A stretch of 64,000 nt of DNA from Bactrocera neohumeralis (taxonomy: Eukaryota; Arthropoda; Insecta; Diptera; Tephritidae), in NCBI RefSeq assembly GCF_024586455.1, contig NC_065919.1, forward strand, positions 39,284,839 to 39,348,838, read 5' to 3'. A program made the translations under genes and the position numbers. Positions within the stretch are counted from its first letter, which is position 1. The number at the start of each line of letters is the position of its first letter. A model generated the notes under the pieces. The model did no database searches and was not told where the DNA came from. It saw nothing but the letters and a program-made list of their open reading frames with translations. Of this stretch, positions 11,079 through 22,770 are shown one piece after another.

Positions 11079-11760
11079 ATGCTAATACGCAGTTACATGT
11101 CGATGCCTCGACGGCAAAAGTATTACATTCCACATCTCGAAAAAAAAGTTCAGCAGACTATCAAAAACTGTATAGAATTAATAATGCATGACAAGAAGCT
11201 AGGTAAAAAAGAGGATTTTCTACATTGCATCGATAAAGGTGATAGTCCCCTTTCTACGCTTCATATTGACCATTTGGGTACATTGGATGCGACTTCAAAG
11301 AGTTACAAATATATTTTTGCTATTGTAGATGGTTTTTTCCAAATATACTTGGATATATCCTACTAAAACTACAGAAACACAAGAAGTTGTAAGACACCTT
11401 GAGTCATGGGTGACAATTTTTGGCAGTCCGCAGCGTATAATAAGCGATAAGGGTACAGCTTATACTTCCAAAATGTTTAAAGAATTTTGTGAAAAACATA
11501 AAATCGAGCACGTCGAAATAACAGCGTGCGTACCAAGGGGTAACGGCCAGATTGAGAGGGTCAACCGCGTTATTTTTTCGGTATTAGCGAAGATGTCAGC
11601 AGCAGAACCGGACAAGTGATTTAAGTACACGTCACAAGTACAGCGCGCCATTAATTCTCACCTTCCTGACTCGACAAAATTTACTCCATTCGAAATTGTG
11701 TTCGGCGCAACGAAACAGATAGCAAGTTACTAAAGGTACTCCAAGAAGAGGTACTATAAG
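11079..11760 (+). pseudogene. Gypsy integrase relic
   Basis: The catalytic core has LHIDHLGTLD (first Asp), IISDKGTAYTS (second Asp) and RGNGQIERVNR (Glu), the DDE triad of retroviral-type integrases. A one-base shift near 11,335 changes the frame inside the core (VDGF then FSKYTWIYPTKT). After a stop at 11,619 the same line continues with INSHLPDSTKFTPFEIVFGA. An upstream zinc-binding region is only partly present. The chain then decays to about 12,140, where QVADLIAIK-type C-terminal residues appear. Confidence 0.85.
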
Positions 11761-12330
11761 GTATGCAAGATGAAGGCAACAAGATTCGACAAGAGGCCGG
11801 AAAGCAAATTTTTAAAGCCCAAACGCATACAAATCATATTATGATACGAAAAGAAAAGGCGAACATGGGTATCAGGTAGCTGATTTAATAGCCATTAAGG
11901 TCACTCAGTTTATAACAGGCCAAAAACTGGCCAGTAGGTATATTGGTCTATACGAGGTGGTAAAGATCAAAGGGCATGGCAGATATTGTGTTGAAAAAGT
12001 TACTGATTTCCAAGGGCCACACCAAATGTCAACTTGTGCAGATCATATGAAACTGTGGAGTTACGTCGAAAATGGAGAAGATGACTTTCATGAGGAGTCA
12101 TCTGAGACAGATGACGCTCAGGATGACCGAATGTAAGCTGGCAATGCTAGCCAAAAGAAAACAGCCTAGCAGGAAGAGGTGAGGAAGAGAGGACGCGAAG
12201 AGTCAGCAGCAGCGAAAGACGTATTTAGTTTTGTGAGAGCTGAACTAGAACTTTTGTATAATTAATCTCGTTTTTGTAATTAATCCCATTTTGTGTTAAT
12301 AAACTTTGGTCCTCTTGGACCTTACATATA

Positions 12331-13060
12331 TACATATATTTATGCGTATATATATTCACAGTATTTGACATACAATTTGAGAAACAAATAAACACGGATT
12401 TCAATGATTAACTCAACGCAATCCCTCAGCACTCATATTCAGCAATATAGTAATGTGTCACTGTCAAAGCAACACCCCGCTGACATAGTGTCGTACGTTT
12501 GAGTATCATGTCACCTATAACAGCAATGCGTCTGTCAACGCACACATACATACGGGTGTCAGTTCTTAGTACTCCTGTGACGCATGTAGACTATTAAAAA
12601 TGTATGGTATGCACCATTTAAAATTTATTACAACACATTTTCGTATGAGATACAACTTTTGTATATCACTTCTACCAACAATATTTGCATTGAATATATA
12701 TTGAGTATAAATTCGAAATATATTTTTTCATAAACTGACAATATGGCCATTGTATGTAATACATTTCCAATGCGCACACCTTGGTGTAAAATATATACAA
12801 TCTCTTCTCTTTTGTGGCATCCTGCAAATAATGAATAAGCTTAGTGGGAGGTTTAATACCTCGAGCACAAAGAGCGATGACATCATTGGAAATTTTAAAT
12901 TAAAAATTTCTTGTGCACGTGTTTATCTCATAAGTATTTGAATTTGTACGTGTTTAAGTATATTGAATATATTGTTAAGGAGTACTTTCTTATACATAAC
13001 TCTATTTAATTTTAGAGTAAAGCAGATTTTTGTCGTGAAATTTGATTTTATTATTTAACT
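12331..13060. other. AT-rich stretch without a gene
   Basis: Microsatellite-like TATATAC runs and a moderately GC-richer patch (12,420-12,590) with several GTGTCA-type words that might be LTR debris. A 62-codon frame at 12,750-12,941 shows no recognisable domain. Confidence 0.4.
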
Positions 13061-13062
13061 TA

Positions 13063-13251
13063 GGAGCTGTCGTAGGCGATACATTGATTAAATTCCTTCC
13101 AGCGAAATATGAATATATACTACTTGCAGTTTATAAGAGTCAATTTACCAATTACATCTACCCAAGTACATTGTTATTATGTATGACAGTTGATCTCACT
13201 ATTACCGTATTGATTTATACATTAGATGCTCAAACTTTGTATTGTATGTAG
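13063..13251 (+). CDS. Unidentified hydrophobic exon-like frame
   Basis: A frame runs from a possible acceptor (TTTAACTTAG before 13,063) to a TAG at 13,249. Its translation is not repeat-like. It holds GDTLIKFLPAKYEYILLAVY followed by SQFTNYIYPSTLLLC and a hydrophobic segment VDLTITVLIY. I do not recognise the family. One predicted membrane segment and a short cytoplasmic-type basic stretch can be seen. Neither a clear upstream exon nor a start was found; 12,750-12,941 is a weak candidate. It could be the last exon of a host gene on the plus strand or an unknown transposon fragment. Confidence 0.25.
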   Translation, partial: GAVVGDTLIKFLPAKYEYILLAVYKSQFTNYIYPSTLLLCMTVDLTITVLIYTLDAQTLYCM

Positions 13252-14700
13252 ATTAGAATTATTTTAAATATTATCAAACTGTACATATAGTATATATGTA
13301 TATATCAAGATGATTCGTAGGTATTTTCTTATTTCAGCACGGAACAACACGGAGTTTTTACGAAGTAAACCTACTGGGTCGTAGGATTTATGCAAATTCG
13401 ATGAATCTCACTTGAACATTCGTGCTTTGTGTAAGCCATCAACTCCTGAAATATCATCATATCCTCATAGACGGTTAATATCAATCCCAATAGAGAAGAA
13501 AGTGACAAGATGATTCTAACTCGCCTTCCACCATACAGCTTTGGCAGGTAAATTATTATTTATCCGCACCGCGTGTATGACTCCAATCGGAGGAAATTAC
13601 CGACGATCCTGCTATGACCATGTATCCATACAAGTCTACTTCGGAAGAAACTTAATGCTATTGTTAATAATGTCGTTCACACTTTGACTAGTTTTGAGCA
13701 CACAGTCAGAGAACTCAAAGCCGCTCTACTACTCTACTTCTCTAAACGAAGTTGCACTTCGAAGCAGTGCATTTATTGCAAATAATTTTGAAGCACGAAA
13801 GTAGAGTTGAGGGAGAGCTTCCAACAGAAGTCTCTACCTCCGACCCTTCATTTTAATTACGACTCATTCATGGAGTTGTGGAGAATTTCAGTTTGTGCCT
13901 ACCCGGGCCTCTCATATATCCAGCTTTCCTAAGTCTAATAACATCCTTCGCTGCAAGGCACTTACTAGCTATATTTACAGGTCCACCGTTTGAAGAATAG
14001 AGGCTGCCAACGAGAGAAGAGTTGCATAATATTTAAGTATAAGGGCTCCCTCAAGCCCAGACTCTATTAAGTGAAAGGCAGTGTCGAACGACTTGACTTT
14101 GTTCTACGGACTCTTAGCGTTAAACAGTCCGTTTCTTCGAAAGGGACCCCAAATTTACTGGTCTATGAGTCTCTCTCGCATTTTCAGTTACAAGGAGAAA
14201 TTGATGGTCCTGAAGTCCTTAGCCTATGAGAGCTTTTACCAGCCATCGGTTTGACACAGTTCACGTAGATGGACACCAACCAGCTGGACGATCAATAATG
14301 AAAATATTTTTTCCATAATCCTTTGAATACTTTCAAATTAAGCATTACAACAAAGTATTTGAAAGACAACGAAAGATTTCAGAGGCGAGTATTCATCAAC
14401 CGTCTTCAATTCAATCAGTCTATGCGAATATTTCATTAATTCTCACTCTTTCTTTAATATTTTTAGAACCTGGATCAGTAAGCTTGTTAACACAAAATTA
14501 TTCTGCAATGGCTTCTAAAATCTGGCAAATAACATCTCCTAAGAGCAAAAGCAAATACTTGTTGACAGTTGGCTGACTGGTTAGTCTTATAATGGTTGTA
14601 AATAGGTTACATTGACTTCTGAGTGCTATGTCTTATGTGAATATGTCGAATGCGAAATACTAGTAGTGTTTTCCGGTTCTTCTTCACAAAGCCTCAACGC
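13252..14700. other. Non-coding, repeat-derived sequence
   Basis: Less AT-rich than its flanks and full of stops in all frames; some wording (13,400-14,250) looks like an old, unrecognised element. An isolated piggyBac-like terminus lies near 14,591-14,609. No gene supported. Confidence 0.35.
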
Positions 14701-14904
14701 AATCGGTAAGCAGATCCCATTTCGCGCTTGAATGAGTCAATGCTTTCTTTCCAGAACTACTTACAGGTCACTCGAAGTGTAACCAACTTCAGACCGTTCG
14801 CGCAGCTGTCGCACTGGAATCAGCTTTTTATAAATTTGCTGAATGACAGTTCGGAGTATTATTCACAAGTGTACAAAAGCGTTTTGCCAAAAGTGAACGC
14901 AAAA

Positions 14905-15903
14905 ATGGGATCAGCGATGGAATTCAAACGTAATAGTGTGATTGCTTTATATTTAGCTGGAAAATTACATCCAGCAATTGTTCGTGATCTCAAACACCTT
15001 AATTTGAATAAAGTTTTTGTTTATCGCACCTTCACTCGTTACAATGATACTGGTAGCATCGAAAAATGCCATGGAGGTAGTCATCAAAAGACCGCAACGT
15101 CACGTGATATGGTTCGAAAAGTGAAGAAGCGACTTGAGCGAAATCCACGACGAAGTGCCAATCAAATGGCTAAAGAACTGAAAATATCCGACAGCAGCAT
15201 CCCACGCATATTGAAAAATGAGCTCAAGGTCAAGCCTTGCAAGTTCCAAAGGGCCCATGATCTCACACCGAAGCAGCAACAAGTAAGACTTGAGAGAGCG
15301 AAGCAGTTTCTTCGCTTGGCGGAAAGCGGTCAAATTCCGAACATTGTGTTTTCTGACGAAAAAATGTTTCCAATTGAGCAATTCGTAAACTCTCAAAACT
15401 ATAGGGTTTACGTGACCGACCGTTCATACGAGAATCTAAGTCATCGGTTGGCCACCAGGAGGCAGCACCCGCCACAAATAATGGTTTGTTTTCATCGAGC
15501 CTGGCGTCAAAGTATATGCGACATATTATCGGGAAAGTGTTCTGGAGGCTGCTTTAAAGCAGTGGGCAAACAAACATTTCGGTCGCAAATCATGGACGTT
15601 TCAACAAGACTCAGCACCATCTCATAAAGCGCGACTGAACCAAGAATGGCTGAAAAACAGCTATCCGAACTTCATTACGACCATACAATGGCTCTCGAAT
15701 TCACCAGATTCGAATCCAATGGATTATTCTCTCTGGGCCATTTTGGAGAGCAAGGTCCGAAGTAAAAAATACACCAGTCTCGAGATGCTGAAGAAAGCCA
15801 TTGTCCGTGAGTGGGCCAAAATACCGGCAAGTCACATTCGGGCAGCTTGCGATTCGTTTTACACATCGAGTGCCGGACCCTGTATGCAAAATTTCATAAA
15901 ATA
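14905..15903 (+). pseudogene. DD37D (maT-type) Tc1-mariner transposase relic
   Basis: The start MGSAMEFKR at 14,905 leads into paired helix-turn-helix segments (LAGKLHPAIVRDLKHLNLNK, RRSANQMAKELKISDSSIPR). The first catalytic Asp lies in VFSDEKMFPIEQ, the second in QQDSAPSHKARL and the third in SPDSNPMDYSLW. I count exactly 37 residues between the second and third, which places it in the DD37D (maT) branch. The frame breaks near 15,490, where about a dozen codons are missing, and resumes in another frame to the stop at 15,902. Upstream sequence back to 14,728 is open but not transposase-like. Terminal repeats were not found. Confidence 0.88.
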
Positions 15904-17314
15904 ATTTCAATACTTCGTATCTATGTGTGTATTTTATTTCCTTTTCGTGATGTTCGAGACTTGAACATAGACGAGCTTAGTTAAAGTCAAACGGGAGTAA
16001 AGAAAATTAATGTCGTAGGAATTTTTTCTTTTACTTTGGCATGTAGCACAACACACAACATAGCAACCGGGAAGGCACGTGGAACTTTTATGACAGTAAA
16101 TAAGCTCAATAGGCTCGAATTACTTACATATATTTATTTGCACATGTACATATATAAAAAAATAAAGCTTTCCGTGAGCGATATAATTCGCCTTTTGAAA
16201 TTAGGCTCCCCAAAATTTAAAATTCAGCCCACGATTTTTACGCGACCTTAAAATTTGCGTACTGAAAGCGATGTGTTCGCATAGCGGTGAAGAGAAGAGC
16301 CTTGCAACATTCCAATTTATAGCATATGTATAGTATATACATATAATATAAATAAGTATGTACAATAGTATGTAGGCAAGTTCATCGTATTGGAATGTCG
16401 CGTGTATCTTTAGGTTGCTCGGGGCAACAAATTTAATTTTCTATTACGCTTTTTGCGCCTAAGCGACACATAAGCGGCAGAAAGAGTTGTCAAATAATTT
16501 AAATTACTGCCCATGCTCCTCCAAAAAGGGATTGTCTGTCTTGATTAACACGTGGCGTGGCAAGCATATGCGCTACAATCGAAATAATTTGCTTTGACAC
16601 GGAAGTAAAAGTACCCCCACATAAACAAACTTTGCGGGCTGTCAGCGTTTGTTGCATAAACATCCTTGCATTCGTGCCACATGTTGTGTTTGTAATACCA
16701 TTTACATGTGCTAATAAAGGCCGATATACATACATCTGTATTAAATGAACATATCTATGAGTATAAGTGGCGTTCCGGGCAGAGTATTTTGCGAAATACA
16801 GTTGAGCTAGTATTATGGCATACCATACAACACTCAGTAGCTTATTTCAGATCCCAAAGGTTTAGTTATATCAACATTATATGCAAAGGATGAGCTAGGT
16901 CAGATATTTTGGATATTATCGAAAATACCTAAAATTAAAATTGTTTTATGAAATATTTTGAGGGTTCTTCGAAAAAAAAAAACTAAACAATAAAGTGAGT
17001 GTAATAGTTAAATAAGTTTTACCGGTTTCCTTTTTTGTCTTCAAAATATAATCTATCTCAACCAATGTCATTTTATCGAAGTGCAAAATCTTTTGTGAAT
17101 TTTGACCACATTTTTTTTTGTAATTAAGATTTTCGTTAAGAGATTCATTGAGACATGCATATTCTTTTAGAATTATTTATAAAAAAAAAAACAAGAAAAA
17201 CAAAATTCACCCAACTTAAAATACCACATCTCTTAGTGTCTGTGGGTTTCTCTTTTGGAGAACAGGCCATTTAATGATGGTGTGACTCTCTCATCGAAAT
17301 GTTTCAAGCTGTCT
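15904..17314. other. AT-rich stretch without a gene
   Basis: Contains TATA/ATATAC microsatellites around 16,320-16,360 and A/T homopolymers (16,970-17,190). The frames of 60-78 codons present show no domain, and none is flanked by convincing splice sites. Confidence 0.4.
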
Positions 17315-17942
17315 GCTATACCAGTGTGACACTTTAAAAAAAAATTTTTTAATTTGTTTTCTCGATAGTTTATATTTCCAAAATAACGAGCGACCGCTCG
17401 GAGGTGCACATATATACATATGTACATACATATAAGTGAAACTTCAAACGTGTTTTTCTCGAAACGACATTTTTCAAAATTGCCGACATCATAACTCAAC
17501 GAGAAATTAACCGGTCGACTTCAAATTCAAACTGAGTATTGTTGAATACATTTACTATACAATGACCTACAGTATTTTTGATTGGTTGTAAATTGTCAAT
17601 TTGGCATTAAAAGAACCATTTTTTACGTAGAAAAACGAAGTTTTTTTTCAAAATTACGCCATTTTGTTAATTTTTGATATTTTTCAAAGATCTTAGGTTA
17701 TTTTATAGGAAATATCTTTAAGTTTAATAAACTTTTTGATTTTTTTTGTTTCAGCTACTCATTCAGCCGGAATCATGTCAGCAGCTGGGGCATGTTTTTT
17801 TTGGCACCTCCGAAGACAGAAAAACAGAAAATCTTAAAATATAGCTGAAAATATACCTTATTTCGAATTATTCAATTGCGTACTTTCTCTTAAAAAAATT
17901 CACGAAAATTGCCTAATTTTTCATGCGTCACACTGATATAGC
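17315..17942. mobile_element. Non-autonomous TIR element, 0.63 kb
   Basis: Left end GCTATACCAGTGTGACAC (17,315-17,332) and right end GCGTCACACTGATATAGC (17,925-17,942) are inverted with 16 of 18 positions matching. The interior is A/T-homopolymer rich and has no transposase. The right end is followed by CCCTTAAG, hinting at a TTAA target, but the left flank lacks TTAA, so the superfamily is unassigned. Confidence 0.55.
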
Positions 17943-19329
17943 CCCTTAAGTAAGAGTACTTGCATAGTTCTAATTGGTACAGACTGGCAATTTTGGGTAA
18001 TAACTTAATTAATTATTCTGTGTATTAGTTAAGTACAGAAGCATAAACAAATATTTAATGTTATAAAAAGAGAGACATTATATGAATTATTGAGCCATCA
18101 ATAAGTAAACTCTTTTTGGGTACAAGATACTAATGTATGCGATTTGCTATAATACGAGTATAGAGAATATTAAGATGTCTATATATTTGAGTCTCCCACA
18201 TAAGCTCTCACTAAACTTACTTATATTACCCCTAAGTTGCTTATGTTAAATGTAATAGATAAATCTCATAAGTACAGCTACATCACTTATATGCTGGCTG
18301 GAGAGTCCTTGGCTCTGCATAACATTCAAATAACATTTATTTTATTTTCTCTTTGCCCTCAGCTTAAGTTATGACATTTATTCATAAAGTTTGTTGCGTC
18401 AATGTTGCCACGACAATTTGTTTGATGATAAATATTTGATTCTTTCTAAGCTGATTCGGACGCATATGGCTTTTAGACGACACTCAAAGCACATGTGCCG
18501 ACAAGTAAAACTAAGAGCAATAAAAATGAAATGATAACACGCTTGCATCAAAGAAAGTCCAATAGCAGCTTTTCTGGCTGGAAGGACATTAATACTTATG
18601 TCAACATAAAATAGCATGAGTCTTCCACACATGAATACAGGCAAAGAAATTGTGTGCGAGTTTTTGAGCTACTAAAACTTCGACAAACAAAATAATGATT
18701 ATTATGCAGGGATACTAGGGAAAGAAGAGGTTTAAGGGGTTTCCGCGAAATCCTTACGTTCGCATTTCATTATGATTATGTTCTCATATTGACTTTAACA
18801 TGACAATGTAAAGAAATAAGTGTGGTCTAAAAGAAGCAAAAACGAACATTCTTTAGAAAAGCAAATCTGCTTCCGAGATCATATTGCTCCAACGCTACAT
18901 ATTTTCACCAATTACAATGAATACTTAGAAATCGAAAGCAACGTGTACATTCAACTGCAAAAGTTTAATTTAAAAAAGTGTCTAAATAAAAATACTGAAA
19001 ATGGAAATTAAAGTAGATGGTAATAGTATTATTTTTAAGTAATAAAAATTTTTTAAATTGTGCTGTTGTTTTTAGAATAACAAATTTTAATGAAGTGTCT
19101 TTTTGATTCAGTTTTGTTGTTCTTTGTTAAATGTATTTGGAGATTTAGTAACTTTGTCAACCGAATGCAGTGACCGGATTAGTGTGTAAATGTTAATACA
19201 AAAAATATTGAACTAACAAAAGTGTATTTTGTACATCAAATGTGCGTGTTATAGCATTGGTTTTTGCAATAAACAGCTAAAAGCCTGAGCCTCACTCTCT
19301 CTCTGAGATTTTTATTTTTTAAATTTCAG

Positions 19330-19572
19330 GAACGTCTAATCAATGCATATTTTCTCGCTCCTATATTTTTGAAATTTGGTGCTCCAAAAATGGATCAAAT
19401 ACGACGAAAGGTATACGAGGTTTTGATCGAACAACCGTTTGATGATATACTGAAATGTGTAACAACACAGCAGTTAAGTTACACACATTGTTATACTGGC
19501 GTGTGTGTGTGCAAAGCCAATCTCTGCTTGGTGATCTTAAATAACTGTGGTTATGCACACATTTTATGGTGA
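19330..19572 (+). CDS. Unidentified exon-like coding stretch
   Basis: A strong acceptor (TTTTTTAAATTTCAG) ends at 19,329 and the zero-phase frame reads ERLINAYFLAPIFLKFGAPK then MDQIRRKVYEVLIEQPFDD, protein-like in composition, to a stop at 19,570. Downstream, 19,580-19,745 in a second frame reads VPLVLIESALENYQRKLRKR, a TGA, then EKRILPLLEDYNKQN and a stop. Together they look like two pieces of one real protein, possibly a broken gene or transposon. I do not recognise the family. The distal part of the first stretch (Cys-Val rich) is probably intronic read-through. Confidence 0.25.
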   Translation, partial: ERLINAYFLAPIFLKFGAPKMDQIRRKVYEVLIEQPFDDILKCVTTQQLSYTHCYTGVCVCKANLCLVILNNCGYAHILW

Positions 19573-19819
19573 ATGTTGTAACAGTGCAAAGAGAAGTACC
19601 CTTGGTTCTCATTGAGAGTGCATTGGAGAACTATCAGAGGAAGCTGCGGAAGCGCCGCCTTTTTCGAATTGCAACATTTTTTTGACTTACATATGAAAAG
19701 CGCATTCTGCCATTGTTGGAAGACTATAATAAGCAAAATTAATAAAATTTTTATTTGAACCTGTAAAAAATAAATTGTTTAATTTTATAAAATTAAATCC
19801 ATTTTTTCTTTCTATTCAG

Positions 19820-19849
19820 GAATTGGAACAAAATTTATCACATGCTCAG
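19820..19849 (+). other. Possible 30-bp micro-exon
   Basis: A pyrimidine-rich acceptor (TTTTTTCTTTCTATTCAG) and a CAG|GTATTT donor bracket exactly ten codons (ELEQNLSHAQ). It may go with the exon-like piece at 19,330, or be chance in T-rich DNA. Confidence 0.15.
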
Positions 19850-20129
19850 GTATTTTAACGTTAGAATTATATATGTAGAATATGAAAAGTGGGCTTGATT
19901 TTTTATTATAAGGATATGAAATTCTTGAAATGGCAAGAGGTGCTTAATTATACATAACAGCCATTTGTTGGTACACTAATGCATAGTTTAATATACAAAT
20001 TCTGTCCTTTGTGCATTATTTTGTACGTATTAATGTTTCCTTTGACTATTTAGAGCAGTGTTTCCCAAAGTGGGCGATAAAGCCCCCTTGTGGGCGCTGC
20101 AAGTATCATGGGGGCGGTAAGAGACCCAG

Positions 20130-20535
20130 AAAGAAAATGGGGGCATTGTGTAGAGGCCCGGAGGGTTATTCGCCCCGGGCGCAGCGTCTTGGGGGCGGCA
20201 AAAATGGTATTTAAAACTCCAATTCGGGCAAAAAATGCTGCAAATTGTGTCAAAAACGTACAAGATATAGGGCGAAAATTGGTTTTTTCTATGGCTTTTA
20301 ATAAGATGTCTTTTAAATTTACTGCCAATTTCCTTAAAACCCGTTTTGTGAGAATCTTGGAACTTCAGAATTTGCGTGGCTTCTAGTTCCTAAATTTTAT
20401 ATACTTAATATTGAAGATATTTTGTAAAAATTCACTTTTGTTCGAACCACCTCATGAAACTTGTAGGTAGGTAGATAAAGGGGGGCGGCAAAACATCCTT
20501 GGCCCCGGGCGCCCGAAGTTGTAGCTACGCCACTG
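20130..20535. mobile_element. Nested non-autonomous element fragment
   Basis: The right boundary reads GGCCCCGGGCGCCC then GAAGTTGTAGCTACGCCACTG. Read in reverse, CAGTGGCGTAGCTACAAC is a terminus common among insect non-autonomous elements. The left side has a matching GGGCGGCAAAA block (20,192) and GCCCCGGGCGCAG (20,172) but no mirror terminus. It interrupts the hAT leader. Confidence 0.45.
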
Positions 20536-20891
20536 CTTGCGAAATGACGTCGGGTAGGTAGCTGATGTAACGCACGTTTTGAGCTTTTGAATTCCTTAAA
20601 TCTTTTATGTGAAAAATAAAAAAAGGATCTTTATCCTTTCTTACAAATGTATTTCTGGGAAAAATAAGATAACACGAAAAGGAGAAATATCCTTTTTTTA
20701 CAAATGTATTTCTAGGAAAAATAAGAATTCATATTTTTGGACTACTATATAATAATTGTGCTTAAGCATTCCTATCTAAACAATGTAATATTTATTTTAT
20801 ATTCATTTGTGGTTTTGCGCGCAATAATGAGCATTACTTACGCCTCCTTTACACTATTCGCGAAGTTAAACGTATTTCTCAAAGCAAAACA

Positions 20892-22590
20892 ATGTCAGAA
20901 CTAAAAAAGAAGAGACGGCAATACTGTGTGGAATACATTAAATTCGGATTCATCGAAAATCCCACAAACCCATCCTCGCCTTTGTGTCTTCTATGTACAA
21001 AAACATTTTCGAATGAAGCAATGAAGCCTTCAAGACTGTAAGATCATTTGAATAAAATACATCCAGATAAGAGAGACAAGAATGTAGCATATTTTCAAGA
21101 CCTAGAGAAGAAGCATAATACTTAGCCAAGTGTAGCAAAACTATTTTCGGCGGCTGCTAAGCAAAATGACGACGGACTTCGAGCTTCGTACAATATCTCT
21201 TTGTTAATTGCTCAAAAAGGCAAACCACATAACATCGAAGAAGAGTTAATATTGCCAGCAATAAATGAAGTAATAACTACCGTGCTTCATAAACCGGCCG
21301 CAGATATTATCCGAAAAATTCCTTTGAGTAATAATTCTGTGCCAAGACGAATTGATGAAATGGCTGAAAACATTGAAGAATCATTGTACGATCACGTGAG
21401 GTCAAGTCAATTTTCAATTCAGCTGGATGAGTCCACTTTACCAACTAATGAAGCATTGTTGTTGTCTTACGTGAGTTTTATTAAAGATTTGAAAATATGT
21501 GAAGAACTATTATTTGATAGAAATTTAGAGACCGATACAAAAGGCGAAACCATATTCAATATATTGGAAAAGTTTTGCGATGAGAAAGAAATTCCTTTGA
21601 AAAATATTATTTCAGTTGCTACGGATGGCGCTCCGGCTATGACAGAGTGCCATAAAGGGTTCATAGCGTACTTAAAAAATAAAATTCCAGATGTCCTTGG
21701 TGTACATTGCGTTATTCATAGACAACATTTAGTTGCTAGAAACTTAAGTGAAAAACTATTTCAATCACTGCAATATGTCTTCAAAGCAGTCAATAAAATC
21801 CCCAACAGCTCTTTGAATGATAGATTATTTCATCAGCTTTGTGTTACTAATGACGAGGATTTCAATCGTTTGTTGTTTCATACTGAAGTTCGTTGGCTAT
21901 CAAGAGGCAATTGTCTGACTCGATTCTACAACCTGTTTGACTCTGCTATAGAGTTCTTGGAAACTAAAGATACAGAATTTCAAGACAAGCTCATAACGTC
22001 AAAAAATGATATAGCTTACATGACAGACCTGTATAAATTGTTCAACGGCATGAATCTCCAACTGCAGGGCGATAAACTAAATTGAATTAAAACAAAAAAC
22101 GGCGTTGCTGCTTTCGCAGCCAAACTGCTTCTACACAAAAAGAATCTGGGCAGACGTGAGTTTCACAATTTTCCGAATTTATCAGTGTCATGCAGTAACG
22201 ACGTTGCCTCCTGCCAACATTTGGAAACCTCCACATTGACTTCACCGAACGATACCAGGACATTTTGAATTTGGAAATACCAGACGGGGTGTTGGATCCG
22301 TTTTCAAATGTCAACACAGCAATGTCACCTCAGCTGGAAGGAGAACTTATAGAATTGACAACAAACGAGGAAATGAAAATCAAGTTCAAAAATGGTTACC
22401 AAGAATTTTAGCTACAAAAACCGATCTCGCAATTGTACCCTGGATTGTGGTCAATCGTTCACCGATTCTTGACAGCATTCCCATCGTCATATTTGTGTGA
22501 ACGTGTTACCGAACGTGGCGACTTGCGACTGTTCTTGAGTAAATTGGAACCTGATATTAACAAACTTATTAAACAGCATCAGATTCATCC
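20892..22590 (+). pseudogene. hAT transposase relic (BED finger, ZBED5/SCAND3-like core)
   Basis: MSELKKKRRQY starts at 20,892. A BED zinc finger (CLLCTKTF ... DHLNKIHP) is cut by a TAA at about 21,039, and a second stop falls near 21,123. The frame then stays open from 21,201 to 22,085: QLDESTLPTNEALLL with the first catalytic Asp, ISVATDGAPAMTE with the second, GVHCVIHRQHLVARNL, and EVRWLSRGNCLTRFYNLF. The C-terminal dimerisation segment is in another frame near 22,450 (LTAFPSSYLCERV, TERGDLRLFLSKLEPDINKL) and lacks roughly 25 residues after CERV. Vertebrate ZBED5 and SCAND3 are domesticated relatives, but the stops here rule out a live host gene. Confidence 0.9.
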
Positions 22591-22716
22591 TCACATTAGT
22601 TTTTATATATGGATCGATTATTTTAGTTTTATTTTTAATCAAATATTCTCCGTTTTAATACTATAAAGTTGTGTTTCAATAATCATTCTTATTGGCAGGT
22701 GGAGCCCGTAAGAGTT

Positions 22717-22770
22717 AACTTGAAACCTAAGCGCCGTTGTATGTTACCTACTGCGCTTAGGTTTCAAGTT
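22717..22770. repeat. Perfect 18-bp inverted repeat (hairpin)
   Basis: AACTTGAAACCTAAGCGC (22,717-22,734) is exactly complementary to 22,753-22,770, with an 18-base loop. It sits between the hAT coding relic and its right end. Confidence 0.8.

Larger units (their letters stand above)
9047..12330 (+). mobile_element. Ty3/gypsy LTR retrotransposon (decayed)
   Basis: Gag, protease, reverse transcriptase, RNase H start and integrase fragments follow in the usual gypsy order. The tail at 12,240-12,330 holds an AATAAA and AT-rich sequence that may be 3' LTR, but I could not define a repeated LTR pair. The element starts about 20 bp beyond the TTAA end of the piggyBac. Its first 55 bases resemble the reverse complement of 48.27-48.33 kb. 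Confidence 0.85.
17943..20055. other. AT-rich region with exon-like pieces but no confirmed gene
   Basis: Mostly low-complexity DNA. Exon-like pieces near 19,330 and 19,820 are listed separately. A 63-codon frame at 18,820-19,011 and an 81-codon frame at 18,644-18,399 (minus) have no recognisable domain. Confidence 0.35.

Noticed and set aside
14728..15627. 299-codon open frame as a possible host gene
   Set aside because: From 14,905 it is clearly a Tc1-mariner superfamily transposase, and its catalytic remainder lies in another frame.
21201..22085. 294-codon frame as a domesticated ZBED-like host gene
   Set aside because: The upstream BED finger has two stops, the C-terminus is frame-shifted and deleted, and transposon ends are present.
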